A stretch of DNA of 64,000 nt, from contig NZ_CP073581.1 of the NCBI RefSeq assembly GCF_018200035.1, positions 182,501 to 246,500 on the forward strand. The letters are read 5' to 3'. Origin of the DNA: Sulfitobacter albidus. GTDB lineage: Bacteria; Pseudomonadota; Alphaproteobacteria; Rhodobacterales; Rhodobacteraceae. The notes beneath the pieces are model-generated. The model was not told the origin of the DNA, ran no database searches, and saw only the letters and a list, made by a program, of their open reading frames with translations. The position numbers and the translations under genes were made by a program. Below are positions 48,286-57,322 of this stretch, one piece after another (the first letter of the stretch is position 1; every line of letters starts with the position of its first letter).

Positions 48286-49283
48286 ATCGCCGTATAGCGG
48301 ATAATGATCGGCGTCAGCGTGATCAGAAACAGCGCGGGCAGCATCATCATCGACATCACACCCGACATCTTTACCGGCAGCGCGTTGGCGCGTTCCTGTG
48401 CATTCAGCTCGCGCATCTCACGCATCTCGACCGCGTAGGTCTTGAGCGCCTGCGTCAGGCTTGTGCCGAATTGCAGCGATTGCACGATCACCAGTGCAAA
48501 GGATTTCGCCTCGTCGATGCCCATGCGGTCGGCCATGTCAAACAAGGCGGCTTCGCGGTCGCGCCCGGCCTGGATCTCGATTTGCAACAGCAGGAATTCA
48601 TAGGCTACCTCGGGTGCGACGCGGCCAAGCTCGTGGCCCACCCGATTGATTGCCGCGTCAAAACCCAACCCCGCCTCAACCGAGATCTGGACAAGATCGA
48701 GCGCGTTGGGAAACGCATTGCGGATCTTTTCCTGTCGCGCCTTGATGCGTGATTTCAGCCAATAACCGGGGCCGTAGAACCCGACCGCCGTGCCAACCAT
48801 GGCGATCTGCAACAGGCGCAGCGGGGCGGTGTCATTGATTGTCTCGCTCAGCCCTTCGGGCAACAGTCCCGCGCGGGTCAGCGCCACGGCCCCGAACACG
48901 GAGATCGGGGTAATCAGCGACAAGAACAAACGCAGCAGAAAGAACAGTTCGACCACATCCGGCCGCTCGAACCCAAGCTTGCCCAGCTGGAAGCGGATCT
49001 GCATCCGCTCGGAAGGATCCTCGGGGATAAGGGCTTTTTTCCACCCGCTTGGCGCACGCTCTTCGCCTTTGGTCAGGCTTGGGGGATGTGCGGAGCCGGG
49101 CTGCGCGGGCCTGTTCATTGATTGGCTCATAGCGCGCACCCGGCCAGCGGTGCGATCACGCATCGCAAACAGGCCGACAAGCCCGAACAGCAGCAGCATG
49201 GCCGCGAAGGCCGCGCAGTACAGCAGCAGGTTTTCCGGGGTGGCGAGGCCGGTCACGGCCATTTTGTTCTGGGCTGCAAGCAT
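48279..49283 (-). CDS. tadC: Tad pilus inner-membrane platform protein TadC
   Basis: A 334-residue protein of the type II secretion F (GspF) superfamily. It has an N-terminal helix (LLLYCAAFAAMLLLFGLVGLFAM), a cytoplasmic part, and the F domain with NAFPNALDLVQISVEAGLGFDAAINRVGHELGR and the C-terminal helix VMSMMMLPALFLITLTPIIIRY. It works with TadB as the platform contacted by the CpaF ATPase. Four bases separate it from tadB. Confidence 0.92.
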   Translation of the reverse strand: MLAAQNKMAVTGLATPENLLLYCAAFAAMLLLFGLVGLFAMRDRTAGRVRAMSQSMNRPAQPGSAHPPSLTKGEERAPSGWKKALIPEDPSERMQIRFQLGKLGFERPDVVELFFLLRLFLSLITPISVFGAVALTRAGLLPEGLSETINDTAPLRLLQIAMVGTAVGFYGPGYWLKSRIKARQEKIRNAFPNALDLVQISVEAGLGFDAAINRVGHELGRVAPEVAYEFLLLQIEIQAGRDREAALFDMADRMGIDEAKSFALVIVQSLQFGTSLTQALKTYAVEMREMRELNAQERANALPVKMSGVMSMMMLPALFLITLTPIIIRYTAIY

Positions 49284-49287
49284 GGAA

Positions 49288-50244
49288 TCAGACCTTGAAA
49301 TTCACGAGCTTGCGCAGCGTGAGGAAATTCGCCACCACCAGAACCACGATGGCCACGGCGATAGGTTTGAACAGTGGATCGTCACTGACGTCACTGTAGT
49401 AATCCGGCGCGGTAAGCGACGTGGCAACATAGATCACGACGGGCAATGCCGACAAAAGGTAGGCCGAGATGCGCCCCTCGGAGGAGATCGCCTTGATCCG
49501 GCGGCGCATGATGATGCGGTCGCGCACGACCTTGCTCAGCGTGCCCAGCATTTCTGCCAGATTGCCGCCGGTGCCGTGCTGGATCGAGATCGAGACCGAC
49601 AGGTATTCGACATCTTCCTGACCGGTCCTCTCGGCAAAGTCGCGGAATGCGTCGGTTAGGTAGTCGCCGTGTGCGATCTGCTCGGCAAGCTGGCGGAATT
49701 CCGCGCCGACCGGATCGGCCATGGTACGGCCCACGTTGGCGATGGTCGCATTGATCGGGTGACCCACCCGCAGGCCGCGCATCATCAGGTCCAGCGCATC
49801 TGGCAATTGCTGAGTCAGGGCAGTCATCCGCTTTTCGTGGCGCGCGCTCAGCACCTTGAACGCAAGAAAGGCGGCAAGGGCAAGACCGGCGGGAAAGGCA
49901 ATAATCGGTACCAGGAAAAAGGACATGCCCGCGCCGGTCAGGGTTCCGGCAGCTAGCACGATCAACCCCAAAGAGAACTCGCGTCCCTCCATGTCGGCCC
50001 GGCGCAGCAGCAGTGGCAGATTTCCCACGACCGGCAGCGTCAGCCCCAGCATCGGTGCCGCAGACGATTTCACCAGCGCATGCGCGGTGTCGCTCGCGCG
50101 TTCGGGGCGCATGGCCCGGATGCGCGCGCTGCGCGTCTTTTCCTCGCGCGCCTCAGGGGCGAAGATCATGCGCAGCGCCAGCGCGGCGAGCAGGGCGCAT
50201 CCAAGCGTTGCGAGCACGATCATCGGGGTGCCGGAAATCTCCAT
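49288..50244 (-). CDS. tadB: Tad pilus inner-membrane platform protein TadB
   Basis: A 318-residue F-domain protein with N-terminal helix, the LIVLAAGTLTGAGMSFFLVPIIAFPAGLALAAFLAF helix pair, QLPDALDLMMRGLRVGHPINATIANVGRTM in the F domain, and a C-terminal pair of helices. It is the TadC partner. Its start is at the first base after cpaF (shared coordinate 50244), indicating coupling. Confidence 0.92.
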   Translation of the reverse strand: MEISGTPMIVLATLGCALLAALALRMIFAPEAREEKTRSARIRAMRPERASDTAHALVKSSAAPMLGLTLPVVGNLPLLLRRADMEGREFSLGLIVLAAGTLTGAGMSFFLVPIIAFPAGLALAAFLAFKVLSARHEKRMTALTQQLPDALDLMMRGLRVGHPINATIANVGRTMADPVGAEFRQLAEQIAHGDYLTDAFRDFAERTGQEDVEYLSVSISIQHGTGGNLAEMLGTLSKVVRDRIIMRRRIKAISSEGRISAYLLSALPVVIYVATSLTAPDYYSDVSDDPLFKPIAVAIVVLVVANFLTLRKLVNFKV

Positions 50245-51719
50245 CAGATCACCGCCGGATCGCCGGGGGCGAACGCATCATGTGCCAGCGGCACGCCGGA
50301 GGCCATCAGCGCCTCGAAACAGGCGGGGCGCACACCGGTGGCCATCATGCGGCCCTGCACACGACCCTCTGCGTCGACGCCCATCTTCTTGAACACAAAG
50401 ATGTCCTGCATCATGATCGTATCCCCCTCAAGGCCCACGATTTCCGAGATGCTCATCACCCGGCGAGAGCCGTCCGAGAGGCGGTTGAGCTGCAAGACCA
50501 GCTGCAAGCCCGCGGCAATCTGGTAGCGCACGGCCTGCATCGGGAAATCATTGCCGATCATCGTCACCATCTGTTCGAGCCGACTGACAGCATCGCGCGC
50601 TGTATTGGCGTGGATCGTCGTCATGGATCCGTCATGGCCGGTGTTCATCGCCTGCAACATATCGAACGCTTCGGCGCCGCGCACCTCGCCGACCATGATG
50701 CGGTCGGGACGCATGCGCAGGGCGTTGACCAGCAGATCGCGCTGGGCGATGGCGCCTTTGCCCTCGGCGTTGGCGGGCCGGGTCTCAAGGCGCACGACGT
50801 GCTCTTGCTGCAATTGCAGCTCGGCGGCGTCCTCGATCGTGACCATGCGCTGACGCGGATCGATGTAGGATGACAGCGCGTTCAGCATCGTCGTCTTGCC
50901 CGAGCCTGTCCCGCCCGAGATCAGCACATTCATGCGTCCCTTCACGGCCGCTTCGAGAAACAGCGCGGCGGGTTTGCTGAGCGCACCATGCTCGATCAGC
51001 TTGTCCATGCGCAGCGGCGTTTTCGAGAATTTGCGGATCGACAGGGACGGCCCGTCGATGGCGCAGGGGCGGATGATCGCGTTCACGCGGCTGCCGTCCT
51101 CGAGGCGCGCATCGACCCAGGGCTGGCTTTCATCAATGCGGCGGCCCACGGTCGAGACGATCTTGTCGATGATGCGCAAAAGGTGGCGTTCGTCCTGAAA
51201 CGAGACATTCGTACGCTCCAGAAGGCCACCGCGCTCGACGAATACTTTTTCGGTGCCGTTCACGAGGATGTCGCTGATGCTGGGATCTGCCAACAACGGC
51301 TCAAGCGGGCCGAGGCCCAGCACCTCGTCAAGCAACTCATCGACCAGCGCGTTGAAAGCGCCCTTTTGCATGAGCTGCCCCTTGGATTTCAGGTGTCCTG
51401 CGGCAAGCCCTGCAATCTCGCGGCGCAGATCCTCGCGGCTGACCTGATCGAGCAGGGTCAGGTTCAGCTTGTCGAGTACCAGCTCGTGCAGGACGGTTTT
51501 CAGGGCGCGGTTCGGATCCTGCGGGGATACGGGCTCCGCTGGGGTGTCTGGCTCAGGCGATGCAGGGGCGCGTGCCGTGCTCAGGGCAGCTGCCATGGAC
51601 GGCGCTGCGTGAGCGAAGTCGGCAGGTGGTTTTGCGGGCGCCGGAGCCGGACGTGGCGCGGGGGCTGCGTTGGCCGCCTGGTCGGGGGCAGATTTGACCT
51701 CTTTGAAAGCGCGAAACAT
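50244..51719 (-). CDS. cpaF: Tad pilus assembly ATPase CpaF/TadA
   Basis: A 491-residue secretion ATPase. A Pro/Ala-rich N-terminal ~70 residues precede the NTD. The Walker A is [17 protein letters not shown] with Lys275; the Asp box [13 protein letters not shown] and the Walker [31 protein letters not shown] are present. It powers both assembly and, in some species, retraction of Flp pili. It lies between cpaE and tadB in the usual order. Confidence 0.94.
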   Translation of the reverse strand: MFRAFKEVKSAPDQAANAAPAPRPAPAPAKPPADFAHAAPSMAAALSTARAPASPEPDTPAEPVSPQDPNRALKTVLHELVLDKLNLTLLDQVSREDLRREIAGLAAGHLKSKGQLMQKGAFNALVDELLDEVLGLGPLEPLLADPSISDILVNGTEKVFVERGGLLERTNVSFQDERHLLRIIDKIVSTVGRRIDESQPWVDARLEDGSRVNAIIRPCAIDGPSLSIRKFSKTPLRMDKLIEHGALSKPAALFLEAAVKGRMNVLISGGTGSGKTTMLNALSSYIDPRQRMVTIEDAAELQLQQEHVVRLETRPANAEGKGAIAQRDLLVNALRMRPDRIMVGEVRGAEAFDMLQAMNTGHDGSMTTIHANTARDAVSRLEQMVTMIGNDFPMQAVRYQIAAGLQLVLQLNRLSDGSRRVMSISEIVGLEGDTIMMQDIFVFKKMGVDAEGRVQGRMMATGVRPACFEALMASGVPLAHDAFAPGDPAVI

Positions 51720-51722
51720 GGT

Positions 51723-53222
51723 CTATCCTTTCGCTCTGGAATTGGTCGTGGAAGCCGACGCGGCAGGCGCGACAAAGACGGCGTTGCCGAGCACTGCGAT
51801 TGCGCGAGCCATGCGCGAACGCTTTGCGCTGATCTGAAGCGGCACACCGAGATCGGTGGCGCGGCGGGCGGCGCGTTGGTCGCATGGCACCCAATGCTCC
51901 AGCGGGCGGCCCAGCATGGCCTCACATTCCTTGAGAACGGCTGGCATGATGACGGGGCGGCGTTCCTGATTGACCACGACCTGAACGGGCAGGGTCATAT
52001 GTTCTTCGCCGATCAGATCGATCAGGCGGCGTGTGCGCTTGATCGCGGGCAGGCTGGTGTCGGTGACGATCAGCACCCGCTCCGCGCGTTCGAGCACCGG
52101 ATCGATCCATTCGGCGATGGCGGGCGGCAGGTCGAGGACGATGTGATCGTAGCGCGCCTTGAGCGCGTCGAGCAGCAGGGCCACCCCCTCCGCGTCAAGC
52201 GCGCTGAGCGGGGCAAAGACGTCCGGCGCAGTCATGACATCGACGCCCGAGCTGTGACGTGTCATCGCTTCCTCCAGGAACGCGCGACCGGGGCGTTTCT
52301 GGCCGCGCATCCAGGCGCTTGCGGCGGCGCTGTCGGGCAGATCCATCGCGACGGCAATCGCGCCGTTCTGAATGTCCAGATCGACCAGCGCGACCGTACT
52401 ATCGGGCGCCGACTGCGCTCTGGCGACGGCAAGGTTTACCGCCAGTGTGGTGGCGCCGGCCCCACCCCGGGAGCGCATTACGATGCTCAACTGTCCCTGT
52501 GTAACCGTGCGGCGGCGTTTCGGCTCGGGCTCTGGGGCCGGCTCTTCGATCAGGACGTCGAAATCGTCGTCTGCCGTTTCGCTTTCGTCCGCGTGGGGCG
52601 CAGGCGTTTCTGCATCTGCTCCGGTCATCGCGGCTGCGGCGTGTTCCGGCGGGGTGCAGTCGGGCGCCTGCTGTTGAGCGGGTGCTTCCTGTTGCGTGGG
52701 CGCTTCCAGTTCGCGCGGCGCGTGCTGCCGCTCGGCGTCGGCGGGCAGCCATCCACGGCGCGTCTTGGGAGTGGCGGATTCTTCGGCAAAGAGGTTGTCT
52801 TCCTCCGGTTCTGCATCCTCCTCAAGGGCGATTTTCAGCGGCAAGATCTCTGCAACACCGGCAGTGCGCAGCGCTTCGGCGTGGGTCGGGTCAATCGACC
52901 TGGTGGCAACCGCGACGCAGGGCATTGGCGCACCCAGCCGGGCCTGCAGCGCGCGCAGGGCGTCGGCATCGCGGTGGGGTGTGGCGCTTGCTTCAAAGAC
53001 CAGCAAATCCACGTCTGACCAGTCACGGTCGGCATCACCAGCCGCGTCGGCAAACGCCGCTCGTTCCATCCGGCCCTCGACGGTCGTATCCTGACACATC
53101 TCGGCGTAAAGCGCGTCGGCGAGACCGTCGCTGACGGTCAGCAACAGGACTTGCGTGCGCGGGGCGGGCGTGTCGATGGCTTTGGCGACGCGGTCTTCGA
53201 TATCGTGATGTGCAAGGGTCAT
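51723..53222 (-). CDS. cpaE: Tad pilus localisation protein CpaE/TadZ
   Basis: A 499-residue ParA/MinD-related protein. An N-terminal receiver-like domain without phosphorylation signature (about residues 1-130) is followed by a low-complexity linker rich in Glu, Gln, Ala and Pro (about 135-235), then the ATPase-like domain. Its Walker A is SRGGAGATTLAVNLA: the signature lysines are absent, as in many TadZ proteins, so ATP turnover is doubtful. Downstream VALVDLDIQNGAIAVAMDL is the usual second motif. It is thought to mark the site of pilus assembly. Confidence 0.9.
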   Translation of the reverse strand: MTLAHHDIEDRVAKAIDTPAPRTQVLLLTVSDGLADALYAEMCQDTTVEGRMERAAFADAAGDADRDWSDVDLLVFEASATPHRDADALRALQARLGAPMPCVAVATRSIDPTHAEALRTAGVAEILPLKIALEEDAEPEEDNLFAEESATPKTRRGWLPADAERQHAPRELEAPTQQEAPAQQQAPDCTPPEHAAAAMTGADAETPAPHADESETADDDFDVLIEEPAPEPEPKRRRTVTQGQLSIVMRSRGGAGATTLAVNLAVARAQSAPDSTVALVDLDIQNGAIAVAMDLPDSAAASAWMRGQKRPGRAFLEEAMTRHSSGVDVMTAPDVFAPLSALDAEGVALLLDALKARYDHIVLDLPPAIAEWIDPVLERAERVLIVTDTSLPAIKRTRRLIDLIGEEHMTLPVQVVVNQERRPVIMPAVLKECEAMLGRPLEHWVPCDQRAARRATDLGVPLQISAKRSRMARAIAVLGNAVFVAPAASASTTNSRAKG

Positions 53223-53234
53223 CTGTGGGTGTCC

Positions 53235-53873
53235 TTAGCGAATGGTTTCAGCGGGGAGCGACGCGCTCATCGAGGAAAAGGCAAAGCTTTCCCCCAGATC
53301 GCGTTGCCCGGAGGCGCCCGCGGCGGCGGCAAGCGCGCCGAGGGGCGAGATGAAGTCGAACGTCAGATCGGTGATTTCAACGGTGACGATCGGGTTGTAG
53401 GTAGCGCCCACGCGGTTGAGCGCGGGATCAAAGCTGTAGCTGAACGCGAGGTTTTCGGGGCCCGCGTTGGTCGGCATCAACGGGGCAACCTGCGCCCAGA
53501 TCGCGGCAACCGTGGGATGCGACAGATCGCCAGTGCAGGTTTGCGTGGCCGGTGTGTGGCACAGCCCGGCGCGTTCGGTGCAGCGCGTCCCATTGGGGAT
53601 GTCAATCGACAGCGTACCGATGATCCCGCGCGCGTTGCCCAACGGGAGGCCGTCGCAGACGGCGGGCCGCACAACGGCCATGCGGACCGCCCGCTCGGTC
53701 GCCTTTTCGGCGAGCACATTGGTAAAGCCCAACCGCGCAAAATCGATCAGGGTGAAAAGGATCAGCAGAAACAGGGCCGTCACGAGGGCGAATTCGACAA
53801 GCGTTGCGCCATCCTCGTCGCGCAGCGCACGGTTGATGCGCAACCGCAAGGGGGAGAGGGAAGCGCGCATCAT
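53235..53873 (-). CDS. TadE-like pseudopilin
   Basis: A 212-residue protein. Start at 53873 overlaps the upstream stop (ATGA). The N-terminal RALRDEDGATLVEFALVTALFLLILFTLIDFARLGF is the TadE signature (G-A-x-VEF followed by a long helix), and the glycine-alanine junction before TLVEF would be cut by the prepilin peptidase. A periplasmic part with four cysteines follows. These minor pseudopilins are required for pilus assembly in Tad systems. Confidence 0.87.
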   Translation of the reverse strand: MMRASLSPLRLRINRALRDEDGATLVEFALVTALFLLILFTLIDFARLGFTNVLAEKATERAVRMAVVRPAVCDGLPLGNARGIIGTLSIDIPNGTRCTERAGLCHTPATQTCTGDLSHPTVAAIWAQVAPLMPTNAGPENLAFSYSFDPALNRVGATYNPIVTVEITDLTFDFISPLGALAAAAGASGQRDLGESFAFSSMSASLPAETIR

Positions 53874-54358
53874 GAGCCCAGGATCCGTGTCTGATCGCTG
53901 ACCGTCGTGGTCAGCGTGTCGGTCCGGACACCGGCGAGCCGCATCAAACCGCTGAACGGGTACTGGATCCGCAGGGTCGCCGTGACCGTCGCAAGCGGTG
54001 TAGCACCCCCGCGCAGGCCGTTTGCCGGGCAACTCAGCGTCGCGGTGACGTCCTCAACCTGTACGGCTACGGGCATCAGGGATCGGCCACCGGCGTCGGC
54101 GGCCACGATGAGGGCAAGCCGGTCGTTCCAACCCGACAGGCCAGCGCCGGTGGTGCAGGTATCCACATCCGCCACCCGGCTGATAAAACGGGTGGCATCG
54201 CGCACGCCCGACACGGTCGTCTGATAGGCCAGATAGGTGCGGGCTCCTTCAACCGTCATGCCGAGCATCAGCATGAAGATCGGGAACAGCAGCCCGAATT
54301 CGACAAGGGCTGCGCCGTCCTGATCGCGGCAAAAGCGCATGAGGGGGCGGCGTTTCAT
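53870..54358 (-). CDS. TadE/TadG-like pseudopilin
   Basis: A 162-residue protein with RFCRDQDGAALVEFGLLFPIFMLMLGMTVEGARTYLAY, again the pseudopilin start with cleavable Gly-Ala/VEF site and helix. A periplasmic domain with one cysteine pair (DTCTTG, LSCPAN) follows. It overlaps both neighbours by four bases and probably functions alongside the adjacent TadE- and TadG-like proteins. Confidence 0.85.
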   Translation of the reverse strand: MKRRPLMRFCRDQDGAALVEFGLLFPIFMLMLGMTVEGARTYLAYQTTVSGVRDATRFISRVADVDTCTTGAGLSGWNDRLALIVAADAGGRSLMPVAVQVEDVTATLSCPANGLRGGATPLATVTATLRIQYPFSGLMRLAGVRTDTLTTTVSDQTRILGS

Positions 54359-55824
54359 TCAACCAACCGCACGATATCGCGGATTTCGGTATCCAGATTG
54401 CCCCGGCCGTCGCCGCTGGTGCAATTATTGCCAAGGCAGGCGGTGATCTCGACATTCAGCGTCCCGTCGCGGGCGGGGCCAAGCGCGAACGCCTCAAAAT
54501 ATTGCACAACGGGGGCGCTGACGCCTGCCTGCACGTCAACGTTCAGGCAATCGATCCCGGCCACGACCATCAGGCGGCGTGTGGGGTCGATTATTTCCTG
54601 CGGGGCACACATCTGACCGGTGAGCCCGCCGACGATGTCGCCGACACCCCCGAGCAATCCCCCCAGCAAACCACCGCCGCCGGTCTCTTCGGGCACGCCG
54701 CCGAGCTGACCTGAGGCCGCGATTTCAGCCTGGTAGAATTCAAAGCGGGTGCCGGCCTCGGGAAACGGATCCTCGCCGTCGTAGTAGGTATCCACGTAGA
54801 TGTCGCGACCGACCTGCCAGCTCCCGTTGCCGACGGTGTCGCAGCTGCCGAACCGCAGGCAATCATCCCCGGGAAAGGCGGCGTCGTCCCCGCCCGGAAG
54901 CGCCTCGCAGATGTTGCCGCTCATGACGCCTTGCAGGATATTCGGTGCGCCCGCAAAATCATCGCCGATCAGGGTCGAGGCGACGCCAAGGGTTTCGCCG
55001 AACCGCGTATTGATCGATTCCATCAGCTCATTGCCGTTTACGCCGAGCGAGATTTCGAGCCCGCCGCGCCCGCTGCACGCGGTCTCTGGCTCGCGCGCGG
55101 CGATCAGGCAGGCGGTCAGTTGGTCGCCCAGCAGACCCGCGCAGATCGACAGACCGTCGAGCGCATTCGTGAGCGTGTTCACGGCGCCGATGTTGCCGGG
55201 CAGCAATTGGCCAAGGTTCACGCTTGCCTCAAGCTCAAGGGTCGAGCCGATGGCGGCGTCTGCATTCAGGCTTAGCGCAGGCAGGCATACGGCCACGGGG
55301 GCGACATTGCAGGCCTCCTGCTCGAAGGTTGCGGCGGCGCTGGCGGAGGTCTGCGTATTGATCTCGGCGCCACGGAAACTGGTCAGGATCGCACCAAGGC
55401 CCAGCGGGACATTGCGCGGGGCAACCGCGACATCGACATAGCGCGCGTTGAACGGGCTGGTCGTTTCAAGGGCCGCGCTACGGGTGAAGCTGCCGTCGGT
55501 GTCGGGGCGGTAAAACGTGAGGGTGACGTCATCGACGCCGGTGAGTGCGGTCGCACCTTCGCCGAATGTCTGCTGGTCGCGGATCAGCGAGGTTGCCGCC
55601 GTCTGCGCGCGGGACAGCGCGTCGGGGCGCGCGTCGAGCTCCGCCGCGGCGGCGAGGGCCACGTTGTCGGCGTAGGATTGCAGTTCTGCCTGTGTGGTGC
55701 CGAGGCGTCCAAGATCAAAGATCATGCCCAGCAGCCCGAGAAACACCACCAGCGAAACGGCCCAAAGGGCCAACATGCTGCCGTCCTGGCTGCGCCGGAA
55801 TGTGGTGAACAGGGTGCGAAACAT
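54355..55824 (-). CDS. TadG-like pilus assembly protein
   Basis: A 489-residue protein with one N-terminal helix (FRRSQDGSMLALWAVSLVVFLGLLGMIFDLGRLG) and a large periplasmic domain. The helix is followed by TQAELQSYADNVALAAAAELDARPDALSRAQTAA, typical of TadG. The rest is cysteine-rich in short loops (CNVAPVAVC, CAGLLGDQLTAC, CSGRGG, CLRFGSC). A Gly-rich segment (GGGGLLGGLLGGVGDIVGGLTG) lies at about residues 387-409. Start at 55824 chosen over an upstream one because it begins the TadG pattern; ambiguity of 14 residues remains. Confidence 0.82.
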   Translation of the reverse strand: MFRTLFTTFRRSQDGSMLALWAVSLVVFLGLLGMIFDLGRLGTTQAELQSYADNVALAAAAELDARPDALSRAQTAATSLIRDQQTFGEGATALTGVDDVTLTFYRPDTDGSFTRSAALETTSPFNARYVDVAVAPRNVPLGLGAILTSFRGAEINTQTSASAAATFEQEACNVAPVAVCLPALSLNADAAIGSTLELEASVNLGQLLPGNIGAVNTLTNALDGLSICAGLLGDQLTACLIAAREPETACSGRGGLEISLGVNGNELMESINTRFGETLGVASTLIGDDFAGAPNILQGVMSGNICEALPGGDDAAFPGDDCLRFGSCDTVGNGSWQVGRDIYVDTYYDGEDPFPEAGTRFEFYQAEIAASGQLGGVPEETGGGGLLGGLLGGVGDIVGGLTGQMCAPQEIIDPTRRLMVVAGIDCLNVDVQAGVSAPVVQYFEAFALGPARDGTLNVEITACLGNNCTSGDGRGNLDTEIRDIVRLVE

Positions 55825-55845
55825 GCGAAACCTTATGAACAGCAG

Positions 55846-55885
55846 GAAAGAAAAGACCCGCCACACCGGTGTGGCGCGGCGGGTC
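55846..55885 (-). terminator. Intrinsic terminator directly after flp
   Basis: Read on the minus strand, GACCCGCC and GGCGGGTC (55855-55862 and 55878-55885) pair over eight bases. The loop includes a further palindrome (CCACACCGGTGTGG). TTTTCTTTC follows immediately. It lies 23 bases downstream of the flp stop and upstream of the TadG-like gene, so most transcripts from flp would end here and some read through. Confidence 0.8.
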
Positions 55886-55908
55886 CCATTGAGAAAGCTT
55901 CGCAGCGC

Positions 55909-56118
55909 TTAGCTAGTGGGCTCGTCGGCGGGCTCTTCGATTTTTTCCAGAGCGCCAGAGGCTTTGCCCATTGTTTCGCCCACGTCGCCGCTGAGTGTCA
56001 GCAGCGCACCGGCGCCGAGTGTGACCGCAAGGCCCAGTGCGATGCCGTATTCGACGAGGGTTGCGCCCTCTTCATCGCGGCGCAGACGGGCAAATGCGTT
56101 TTTCAGGTTGTTTGTCAT
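55909..56118 (-). CDS. flp: Flp-family type IVb pilin
   Basis: A 69-residue prepilin. The leader MTNNLKNAFARLRRDEEG is cut after Gly18, and the mature protein begins ATLVEYGIALGLAVTLGAGALLTLSGDV, with the invariant Glu5 and Tyr6 of Flp pilins. The remaining tail is acidic (IEEPADEP). AAGGAAA precedes the ATG. It is the main subunit of the Tad pilus; the adjacent genes encode its assembly machinery. Confidence 0.95.
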   Translation of the reverse strand: MTNNLKNAFARLRRDEEGATLVEYGIALGLAVTLGAGALLTLSGDVGETMGKASGALEKIEEPADEPTS

Positions 56119-56230
56119 GTCGTTTCCTTCGTTGTGTAGCGCGGAGCCAACTGCCCGCTTTGTGGTGATTGGCTCCCGTTCTGGGTGCCGCCGATGAATA
56201 GAAATTACCGAGTATTTGACACATCCACAT

Positions 56231-56244
56231 CATCCACATGGATG
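56231..56244. promoter_or_regulatory. Palindrome in the flp-luxR intergenic region
   Basis: CATCCACATGGATG has six-base arms (CATCCA and TGGATG) around a two-base centre. It lies about 110 bases upstream of flp, in the divergent region, and could be an operator. Function is inferred. Confidence 0.3.
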
Positions 56245-56335
56245 AGCCTTTGGGGCCATTTCTGGGCGGTTGCGGGGCGCGACTGCCTGATTTGACACCA
56301 GAAAATATCAACGGCTTCGCTGATGCAGGCGGAAA

Positions 56336-56353
56336 ACATTGACATATCAATGT
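56336..56353. promoter_or_regulatory. 18-base inverted repeat upstream of the LuxR-type gene
   Basis: ACATTGA (56336-56342) and TCAATGT (56347-56353) are perfect complements around CATA. The repeat lies 60 bases upstream of the LuxR-type start and about 220 upstream of flp. LuxR proteins commonly bind such dyads, so this may be its operator. Confidence 0.4.
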
Positions 56354-56413
56354 ATTATTCACGCAACATCTCTCTACTCTCGCTACCTCCGACCTTGGTG
56401 GTGCACGCAGACT

Positions 56414-57322
56414 ATGCGCTATAGTTTATCAGAACGTTATGACCGCACTTTTTTGGCGAGGGTTTTTGAGTTGCCAAGGGCACAGGTGAACGACCTGACG
56501 GACGTGATGCCGTTTCACGGCGCGACCGATCTGCATGCAAGGATCGCCCAGGCGCTCGCGCTTGTGACCGATTGGAATGGTGCGCTTGCGGGGCATCTGC
56601 CGATTTCTTCGGTACTTTCGGTATTCGCGCGCCAATGCGGCGCGGCCAACGCCGAGGTTCTGCGGCTGGCGCGCGACCGGGTATTGCCGGTTGCCGCAGT
56701 GGTGGGCGATCTGGACCGGACACAGCCGACGCTCAGCAGTGGGCGGCTGTTGCGCTATCTGCGCGATACCCGGCTCGATACGTTGACGCCGGGATCACTT
56801 TGGCTCTTGTCCGATCTCATGCTCGAGGATGCCTTTTCCGCGTCCCACGCCGGGCAGGAATGGCGCGCCCGGGGCGATCTGTCGGGCGTGCATGTTATCA
56901 TCCTCGAAGCGACCGCCGTGCAGATCGACGCGATCGAGATGCATTTCGCCCGACCGCCAAAGGAAGATCCCGAAATGCCGCCTTTGTTGATCGCACGTGC
57001 ACTCGCCGATGGCTGGGGTCTGCGCAGTCCTGGTCTGATTGCCCGCACCATACGAAGTTTTGGCCGCACCCGGGGGCCCGTAACCGATGAGCCGGACGGC
57101 GCCATCCTGGGGGAGCGGAATCGCTGCGGGCTCAGCCGCTCCGAACGCAGGGTCTGCCAATTGCTGGCGGGAGGGGCCAAGGCAAAGGACATCGCCGAGG
57201 CGCTTGATATCTCTATCCCGACGGTGCGGACCCATCTGCGCAACATCTATGCCAAGACAGAGACATCCGGCCAGGTCGAGCTGCTTGCCATGATCAGTTC
57301 TGAGCGGGACCGACAGGGGTGA
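56414..57322 (+). CDS. LuxR-type transcriptional regulator
   Basis: A 302-residue protein. The C-terminal GerE-type HTH is complete: LSRSERRVCQLLAGGAKAKDIAEALDISIPTVRTHLRNIYAKTETSGQVELLAMI. The N-terminal ~200 residues are not recognisable as an autoinducer or receiver domain. The start MRYSLSERYDRTF is preferred over an upstream one lacking a ribosome site. It is divergent from flp and its stop overlaps the prepilin-peptidase start, so it probably controls the Tad locus. Confidence 0.88.
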   Translation: MRYSLSERYDRTFLARVFELPRAQVNDLTDVMPFHGATDLHARIAQALALVTDWNGALAGHLPISSVLSVFARQCGAANAEVLRLARDRVLPVAAVVGDLDRTQPTLSSGRLLRYLRDTRLDTLTPGSLWLLSDLMLEDAFSASHAGQEWRARGDLSGVHVIILEATAVQIDAIEMHFARPPKEDPEMPPLLIARALADGWGLRSPGLIARTIRSFGRTRGPVTDEPDGAILGERNRCGLSRSERRVCQLLAGGAKAKDIAEALDISIPTVRTHLRNIYAKTETSGQVELLAMISSERDRQG

